The notes under the pieces are model-generated. The model made no database searches, was not told the origin of the DNA, and saw nothing but the letters and a program-made list of their open reading frames with translations. 64,000 bases of DNA from assembly GCF_028369295.1 (NCBI RefSeq), contig NZ_JAQMYP010000011.1, positions 124,001-188,000 of the forward strand, read 5' to 3'. The translations under genes and the position numbers were made by a program. Of this stretch, positions 59,297-64,000 are shown piece by piece; within the stretch, counting starts at the first letter, position 1; the number at the start of each line of letters is the position of its first letter. The stretch comes from Streptomyces sp. HD (GTDB taxonomy: Bacteria; Actinomycetota; Actinomycetes; Streptomycetales; Streptomycetaceae).

Positions 59297-60778
59297 ATGA
59301 CCAGCCCTCCGTCCCGACGCACCGCGTTACGCGGCCTCGCCGTCACCGGAGCCGCCGTCATCGGCTTCGACCCGTTCACCCGGACCTGGGCGGCAGCCGC
59401 CCCCGCGGCCGACGCGTCCCGGCTCACGGGCGTGCCCGACCTCGACGGAACACTCCTCACCGACACCGCGTCTCGCACGGCCGTCGCCGACGACTACGGC
59501 CACATCGTGCACCGCACCCCGGCCGCGGTGCTCAGACCGGGTTCCGTGCGAGACGTCGTCGCCATGGTCCGGTTCTGCAACGCCCACGGGATCGAGGTCG
59601 CCCCACGGGGGCAGGGCCACGCCACCCAGGGACAGGGGCAGATCGACGGCGGCCTGGTCGTCGAGACGACGCCGCTCGCGTCCATCGGCGCGGTGGACAC
59701 CGGCAGTTCGACCGTCACCGTCGGAGCGGGCGCCAAGTGGAGCGACGTCGCCAGGGCCACTCTCGCGCACGGCCTGACGCCGCCCGTCTTCACCGACTAT
59801 CTCGAACTCTCCGTCGGCGGCACGCTGTCCGTCGGCGGCTTCGGCGGCCAGGCCCACCGGCACGGCGCCCAGGTCGACAATGTCGCGGCGCTCGAAGTCG
59901 TCACCGGGGCAGGGGAGTTGCTGCACTGCGACGCCACCAGACGCCCCGACCTGTTCCACGCGGTGCGCGCCGGACTCGGCCAGTGCGCGATCATCGTCGG
60001 CGCCACGCTGCGCCTGGTCGCGGCCCCGGAGACCGTACGCCACTACCTCCTGCCGTACGCCGACCTGCGGACGTACGTGGACGACCAGCGGCGCCTCGCC
60101 GAGGACGAGCGCTTCGACTACCTGGAGGGCCAGGTCACCGCCGACGACTCCGGCGTCTACCGGGGCGGCGTCATCGAGGCCGTCGCCTACGGCCCGCCCG
60201 TCGGCGAGGCCCCCGACGACAAGGCTCTCCTGCGCGGGCTGCGCCACGACCCGCAGGGCGTGCAGATCACCGACCTGCCGTACTACGACTTCCTGGACCG
60301 CATCGCGCCCGCCGTGGCGGAGCTGAAGGAGTCGGGCCTGTGGTACTGGGCGCATCCCTGGCTCAACCTCCTGCTCCCCGGCGCCCGTACGGCCGACATC
60401 ACCCGCGAGATCCTGGCCTCGCTCACCCCCGACGACGTCGGCCCCGGCCTCGTCCTCCTCTACCCGGTACGCCGCGAACGGCTCACCGCCCCCTTCCTCC
60501 GCGTCCCGGACGACCCCGTCCCCTATCTCTTCGCCATCCTGCGCGCGACCCCACCCGACGACCGCCCGACGATCGACCGCCTCCTCAAGGCCAACCGCTC
60601 GGCGTACGACATCGCCTACGCGTCCGGCGGCCGTCGCTACCCGGTCGGCTCGGTCCCCTTCACCGAGCGCGACTGGCATCGCCACTTCGGCCCCGTATGG
60701 CCGGCCCTGGCCGCGGCCCGCCGACGCCATGACCCGAAGGGGGTGCTGGGCGCGGGCCAGGGCATCTTCCACGGGTGA
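59297..60778 (+). CDS. Tat-exported FAD-linked oxidoreductase, cytokinin-dehydrogenase-like
   Basis: 493 residues. A twin-arginine signal (SRRTALRGLAVTGAAVIGFD) leads to a PCMH/FAD_binding_4 domain: VLRPGSVRDVVAMVRFCNAH, VAPRGQGHATQGQGQIDGGL (His108 is where FAD is covalently bound in relatives), VTVGAGAKWSDVARATLAHG and LSVGGTLSVGGFGGQAHRHG. The C-terminal half (YYDFLDRIAPAVAELKESGL to HDPKGVLGAGQGIFHG) resembles the cytokinin-binding domain of cytokinin dehydrogenases. It oxidises an amine, alcohol or sugar outside the membrane; plant-hormone cleavage is possible but unproven. ATG 59297 has GGAG four bases upstream. Confidence 0.9.
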   Translation: MTSPPSRRTALRGLAVTGAAVIGFDPFTRTWAAAAPAADASRLTGVPDLDGTLLTDTASRTAVADDYGHIVHRTPAAVLRPGSVRDVVAMVRFCNAHGIEVAPRGQGHATQGQGQIDGGLVVETTPLASIGAVDTGSSTVTVGAGAKWSDVARATLAHGLTPPVFTDYLELSVGGTLSVGGFGGQAHRHGAQVDNVAALEVVTGAGELLHCDATRRPDLFHAVRAGLGQCAIIVGATLRLVAAPETVRHYLLPYADLRTYVDDQRRLAEDERFDYLEGQVTADDSGVYRGGVIEAVAYGPPVGEAPDDKALLRGLRHDPQGVQITDLPYYDFLDRIAPAVAELKESGLWYWAHPWLNLLLPGARTADITREILASLTPDDVGPGLVLLYPVRRERLTAPFLRVPDDPVPYLFAILRATPPDDRPTIDRLLKANRSAYDIAYASGGRRYPVGSVPFTERDWHRHFGPVWPALAAARRRHDPKGVLGAGQGIFHG

Positions 60779-60807
60779 CGGCGTCGACGGGCTCTCGACG
60801 ACCGGCC

Positions 60808-61152
60808 TCACCGGTCCGCTGTCGTGGCGTCCTCCACTTCGGGCAGATCCCGCGCCGCGATACGGCTCAGGTGGCGTGCGAACACGGTCGGGGCCTCGGG
60901 GTTCATGCGGGTCAACGCGACCATGGCGGTGACGACGACGTCGCAGATCTCGGACTCGACGTCCTCCCAGGTGTGCGAGTGGCCCTTGCGCGGGTTCTGC
61001 CCCATCGCCCCGATCACGGCCTCGGCGACCTCGCCGGCCTCCTCCTGAATCTTGAGCAGCTGCAGGAGGATGCGCTGGTCGCGAGGGAGCGTGGAATGGT
61101 CCTCGAAGCGGGCCGCGAGCCGGGTGATCGTCTGCCATGTCGGATCAGTCAT
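60808..61152 (-). CDS. MazG-like nucleotide pyrophosphohydrolase
   Basis: 114 residue all-alpha NTP pyrophosphohydrolase: QILLQLLKIQEEAGEVAEAV-like segment (LLKIQEEAGEVAEAVIGAMG) holds the E-E-x-x-E metal motif and DVESEICDVVVTAMVALTRM the E-x-x-D motif. Such proteins hydrolyse nucleoside triphosphates to monophosphates, often non-canonical ones. ATG 61152 (MTDPTWQTIT) lies 45 bp after the ABC gene stop, probably in the same transcript. The ribosome site is weak. The FAD oxidoreductase converges from the other side, 29 bp away. Confidence 0.88.
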   Translation of the reverse strand: MTDPTWQTITRLAARFEDHSTLPRDQRILLQLLKIQEEAGEVAEAVIGAMGQNPRKGHSHTWEDVESEICDVVVTAMVALTRMNPEAPTVFARHLSRIAARDLPEVEDATTADR

Positions 61153-61196
61153 GTGCGTCTCGATTCTGTTCGATTCCGTGTCGAAGTGCTGGGGCG

Positions 61197-63086
61197 TCAC
61201 CGATCCTTGGCCAGGGCGACGAGTTCCGCGAACAAGCCACCCCCGGCGGCGAGTTCGTCGTACGTGCCCTGTTCGGTGACCCGGCCTTTGTCCATGACCA
61301 GGATGCGGTCGGCGAGCCTGGTGTTTTCGAGCTGGTGGGTGACGACGATCGTCATACGCTCGGCGGCGATCCGTTTGATCTGCAGGAAGATGGCGTGTTC
61401 CCCGCGGGCGTCCATCTGCGAGGTCGGCTCGTCCAGGATCAGCAGCGGCGTCCGCCGGTAGAGCGCGCGACCGCACGCCAGGCGTTGCCACTGCCCGCCC
61501 GACAACTCGGCCCCGCCCCACAGTTCCTTGGCGAGGAGGGTGTCGAGCTGTCGGGGCAGGGTCTCGATCGCCTCGCGCATCCCGACGGCGTCCACGACGT
61601 CCCACACCGGCGCGTCGTCGTGGGTCCGCGGCTGGCCGAGGGTGATGTTCTCGCGGGCGCGCAGGGGCCAGCGGGCGAAGTTCTGCGGGACGAGTGCCGT
61701 GCGTTTCCACACGGCGTCGGGATCGGCCTGGGCCAGGTCGACGTCGTCCCACAGGACACGTCCCTTGTCGGCGAGCAGGATGCCGGTGATGAGTTTGGTC
61801 AGGGTCGACTTGCCGGAGCCGTTCTCGCCGACGACGGCCAGGATCTCGCCGCGCCGCAGGGTGAGCGACACGCCCGCGACGGCCGGTTCCGCCTTGCCGG
61901 GGTACCGGTACACGACCTCGTCGAGACGGATCTCGTCCACGCGTTCCGCAATCGTCAACTCCCCTCGCTGTGGCGCGCGTTCGGCGGCCATGTCCAGGAA
62001 GGCGCGCATGTCGGCCAGGTAGAGCGAGGTGTGGAACATCGCGGCCCCGTGGATGACGAACTGGGAGAGCGCGGCCAGGGTGGTCTGGACGGCGACCACG
62101 GCGGTGGCGGCGACGGGCAGGGCGATACGGCCGGTGGCTGCCAGCCAGGCGAGGGTGGCCCAGGTGCACAGCAGGAAGATCCCGCCCAGGGCACTGGTGG
62201 CCAGGACGATGCGGAGCATGCGCGGGGCGGCGGTCAGGGTGCGCCGGTCGATCCGGTCGGACAGGGCGCGGTACCAGTAGGCGAGGTAGCCGGTCAGGCC
62301 GTTGGCGCGGACCTCGTCACCGTATCCGGAATAGGTGGCCCACCAGCGCATCATGGAGCGGACGTTGCGGTCGCCGAGGTTGAGGTAATGGGTCTCGTAG
62401 TCGACGCGCGCGGACAGCACGGCCCCGGCGCCGGCCGGGAGCACGGCCAGCAGAAGCAGGGGCAGCATCAGCGGGTGCAGCGCCGTGATGACACCGCCGG
62501 CGGCGATCATGCGGATCAGGGCGGACATGAACCGCTGGGCCTCCTGCACCATCGTCCGGGTCCGGATGGTTCCGACCTCGGCGGCCTCCTGCCGGTCGGT
62601 GAACCCGTCCTCGCCGTACGCGGACGACTCCACGCGGCACACGGCGGTCACGAGCGCGATGTCCGCCTCGGTCATCAGCAGCGGAGTGATCCGCCCGTCG
62701 GCGTACGAGGACAGCGCGCCGCTGACACGGCCGACGGCCGCAGCCGCCGTCACCACGATCAGGGCGGGAAGCGCGGCGTGCAGACGTTCGGAGACGGTGC
62801 CGCTGCCGAGGACGTGGGTCATCGCCTGTGCGGTGAACGCCAGGACGACAGCGGCGGCGACGCCGGTCAGCACCTGGCAGACCAGGAGCAGCACGGCGCC
62901 GGTCCGGTCGACGGCCCACGCCATCCGCGCCGTGTGCCCGAGCACGGCGGGCAGGCGTCGGCACATGGTGCCGAAACTGGCGTCCGCCAGCGGGTTCTTG
63001 CCGAACTTGGCCTCCAGGGTGATGGTGGCCGGAGGTGGAGGGGGAGGAGTCTCCGCGCTTTCGGTCGAGGCGTCAGTAACAGTCAC
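61197..63086 (-). CDS. ABC exporter (fused permease and ATPase)
   Basis: 629 residues. Six membrane helices in residues 55-340 (for example VLLLVCQVLTGVAAAVVLAF, VITALHPLMLPLLLLAVLPA, LATSALGGIFLLCTWATLAW) and a C-terminal ATPase: Walker A VVGENGSGKSTLTKLI, Q-loop ALVPQNFARWPL, signature AELSGGQWQRLACGRAL, Walker B PLLILDEPTSQMDARGEH, H-loop IVVTHQLENTRLADR. There is no peptidase domain. The N-terminus is Thr/Pro/Glu-rich. GTG 63086 is chosen: GAGGAGG stands 7-8 bases before it but touches the ATG at 63092. Exported compound unknown; a 57 codon ORF lies upstream and could be a peptide substrate. Confidence 0.9.
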   Translation of the reverse strand: MTVTDASTESAETPPPPPPATITLEAKFGKNPLADASFGTMCRRLPAVLGHTARMAWAVDRTGAVLLLVCQVLTGVAAAVVLAFTAQAMTHVLGSGTVSERLHAALPALIVVTAAAAVGRVSGALSSYADGRITPLLMTEADIALVTAVCRVESSAYGEDGFTDRQEAAEVGTIRTRTMVQEAQRFMSALIRMIAAGGVITALHPLMLPLLLLAVLPAGAGAVLSARVDYETHYLNLGDRNVRSMMRWWATYSGYGDEVRANGLTGYLAYWYRALSDRIDRRTLTAAPRMLRIVLATSALGGIFLLCTWATLAWLAATGRIALPVAATAVVAVQTTLAALSQFVIHGAAMFHTSLYLADMRAFLDMAAERAPQRGELTIAERVDEIRLDEVVYRYPGKAEPAVAGVSLTLRRGEILAVVGENGSGKSTLTKLITGILLADKGRVLWDDVDLAQADPDAVWKRTALVPQNFARWPLRARENITLGQPRTHDDAPVWDVVDAVGMREAIETLPRQLDTLLAKELWGGAELSGGQWQRLACGRALYRRTPLLILDEPTSQMDARGEHAIFLQIKRIAAERMTIVVTHQLENTRLADRILVMDKGRVTEQGTYDELAAGGGLFAELVALAKDR

Positions 63087-63832
63087 CTGCATCCCTCCTC
63101 GGGGTAGGTGCCGCACCTGGATGGCTCGGCGTGCACGGCTAACGACGCGACACCGGAATCGAACACGCTCGATTCCGGACGCGCGCGATCCCAGCCCCGC
63201 CAAGGGCACGAACACGTGGACACCGAGTTGAGGCCGCCGCCCGGGCAGTGCGGGTTGGCCGAAACGCCGACGCCTGAAACGCCTGTGGCGAATGAGGTCT
63301 ACCGGAGCCGCGGGACCGGCGGGCCCTGCGCGAGGACTCCGAGCGCGTCGTCGGACTCGGCGTCGAAGCGGACCGCGCCGCGCAGGTCGAGGAGGTCGCT
63401 CACCACGACCTCGGTGGTGAACGGTGCCCCTGTGCCGCAGGAGGGCGGTCGACACCGGGGCGCGCCCCACATCGCCGCCTACCGAGCGGGAAAGACCGTC
63501 ATCGACATCTGCAACCTGACCCCACCGCTCGGCGTGACAACGCCGCTACGCATCAGTTGACGCTCGGGGTCACCGGCGGGCGTCGTAGCTGTCGCGGGCC
63601 GCAAGTACCTCGGTGATGTGCTCCTCGGCCCAGCGGCCCAGCGGCCCAGCGCCTGGCGGGGAGCATGCAAGGAAATAGGACGACTGGTTACTGATGGTGG
63701 GTGTAGGGCTCCGGTCAGCGGACGGCCTTCCCTCCAACGGCGGCCCTGCTGCTCTCGTCCAGGGAGCGCCCGGCGGCCCGCAGCGTCGGTCGTTCGGGTT
63801 GGCCCGACGTGCGCACAGGCGAGGCCCGCCGC
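63087..63832. other. Gene-poor stretch upstream of the ABC exporter
   Basis: 746 bases. It holds the small ORF at 63299-63472 and, at about 63570-63640 (minus), a coding-biased tail GRWAEEHITEVLAARDSYDA with a stop but no start nearby, which looks like the 3' remnant of a gene; it is preceded by three copies of the 8 bp CTGGGCCG. The low-GC patch AGCATGCAAGGAAATAGGAC near 63661 may be a promoter or remnant edge. Confidence 0.5.
63299..63472 (-). CDS. Small ORF upstream of the ABC exporter, function unknown
   Basis: 57 codons from ATG 63472 to TAG 63299. The second part (APFTTEVVVSDLLDLRGAVR, FDAESDDALGVLAQGPPVPR) uses G or C in nearly every third position, as real genes here do, whereas the first 15 codons are Cys/Pro/Arg-rich and less convincing. 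It may be a small peptide exported by the downstream ABC protein, or the 3' remnant of a larger gene. No ribosome site decides the start; GTG codons inside are possible. No family recognised. Confidence 0.35.
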   Translation of the reverse strand: MWGAPRCRPPSCGTGAPFTTEVVVSDLLDLRGAVRFDAESDDALGVLAQGPPVPRLR

Positions 63833-64000
63833 CTACTCCCCGGCCACCCGGGAGCGGTGGACGTGCCGCAGGGTGAGGAGTTCGGCGACGGCCTCCAGCC
63901 AGCGGGCGGCCTCTTCGTCGCCGTCGATCCCGTCGGCGGCGGTGGCCGCGGACTCCAGCCACGCACACACCATGGACGCCGCCTGGTCGCCCGGCACCGG
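63833..64000 (-). CDS. 3' end of an unknown gene running out of the window
   Basis: 55 codons to a TAG at 63833, with strong G/C third-position bias: DQAASMVCAWLESAATAADG, IDGDEEAARWLEAVAELLTL, RHVHRSRVAGE. Helical, acidic then basic. The start lies beyond 64000. No family can be assigned from this part; it is not covered by longer open frames in other phases, which are Arg/Pro-rich shadows. Confidence 0.7.
   Translation of the reverse strand, partial: PVPGDQAASMVCAWLESAATAADGIDGDEEAARWLEAVAELLTLRHVHRSRVAGE

Overview
The window is a 64 kb stretch of a high-GC actinomycete chromosome, almost certainly Streptomyces. The evidence is the strong G/C third-position bias, a large set of LytR-CpsA-Psr (LCP) wall-polymer ligases, several SpoIIE-type phosphatases with PAS/GAF sensors, a Csp-type copper-storage protein, a PucR-controlled xanthine dehydrogenase cluster, twin-arginine secreted oxidoreductases and copies of the short palindromic repeats typical of Streptomyces intergenic DNA. 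No tRNA, rRNA or CRISPR array was seen.

Layout. (a) 0-12.6 kb: the 3' end of an acyl-CoA dehydrogenase, a hotdog thioesterase, then five LCP proteins around a family 2 glycosyltransferase and a Cys-rich copper-storage protein; this block looks like core cell-envelope chromosome. (b) 12.9-21.8 kb: purine catabolism. A PucR regulator is divergent from three xanthine dehydrogenase subunits (FAD, 2Fe-2S, molybdopterin), followed by a purine permease and the XdhC maturation factor. (c) 21.8-27.7 kb: an SRPBCC protein, a DUF2278 protein, a P450, then a damaged region with a GH43/AbfB gene remnant, an intact secreted GH43-ricin arabinanase-like enzyme and a 3'-truncated flavin amine oxidase. (d) 27.7-37.5 kb: four SpoIIE-type PP2C phosphatases (two also carry an anti-sigma-type ATPase domain) interrupted by an IclR regulator. 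(e) 37.6-46.6 kb: a tightly overlapping minus-strand operon for an aromatic-type catabolic route (SDR, two FAH-family hydrolases, an amidohydrolase/VOC chimera, a FAD monooxygenase, a cyclase-family hydrolase) with a divergent LysR regulator. It is damaged by two frameshifts, one deletion fusion and a 2.09 kb IS630-type element that carries an alpha/beta hydrolase passenger. (f) 46.8-56.6 kb: an 8.47 kb Tn3-family transposon inserted in a major facilitator gene. The two gene halves, the 47 bp terminal inverted repeats and a 5-6 bp target duplication are all visible. The transposon carries two serine recombinases, a candidate res site, a LysR/IMPase-like/dinucleotide-binding cargo and a broken transposase. 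(g) 57.2-64 kb: a secreted, almost entirely Pro-x-x triplet-repeat protein, a Tat-exported FAD oxidoreductase, a MazG-like pyrophosphohydrolase, an ABC exporter, a small ORF and the 3' end of an unknown gene.

The left half is orderly. From about 25 kb to 57 kb the window accumulates deletions, fusions, insertions and one-base frameshifts. The frameshifts whose size can be inferred from the expected reading are all one-base losses, so indel errors in the assembly must be excluded before every one is called real decay. The most unusual items are the triplet-repeat secreted protein, the passenger-bearing IS placed just upstream of a LysR start codon, the amidohydrolase/VOC chimera and the reconstructable Tn3 insertion.
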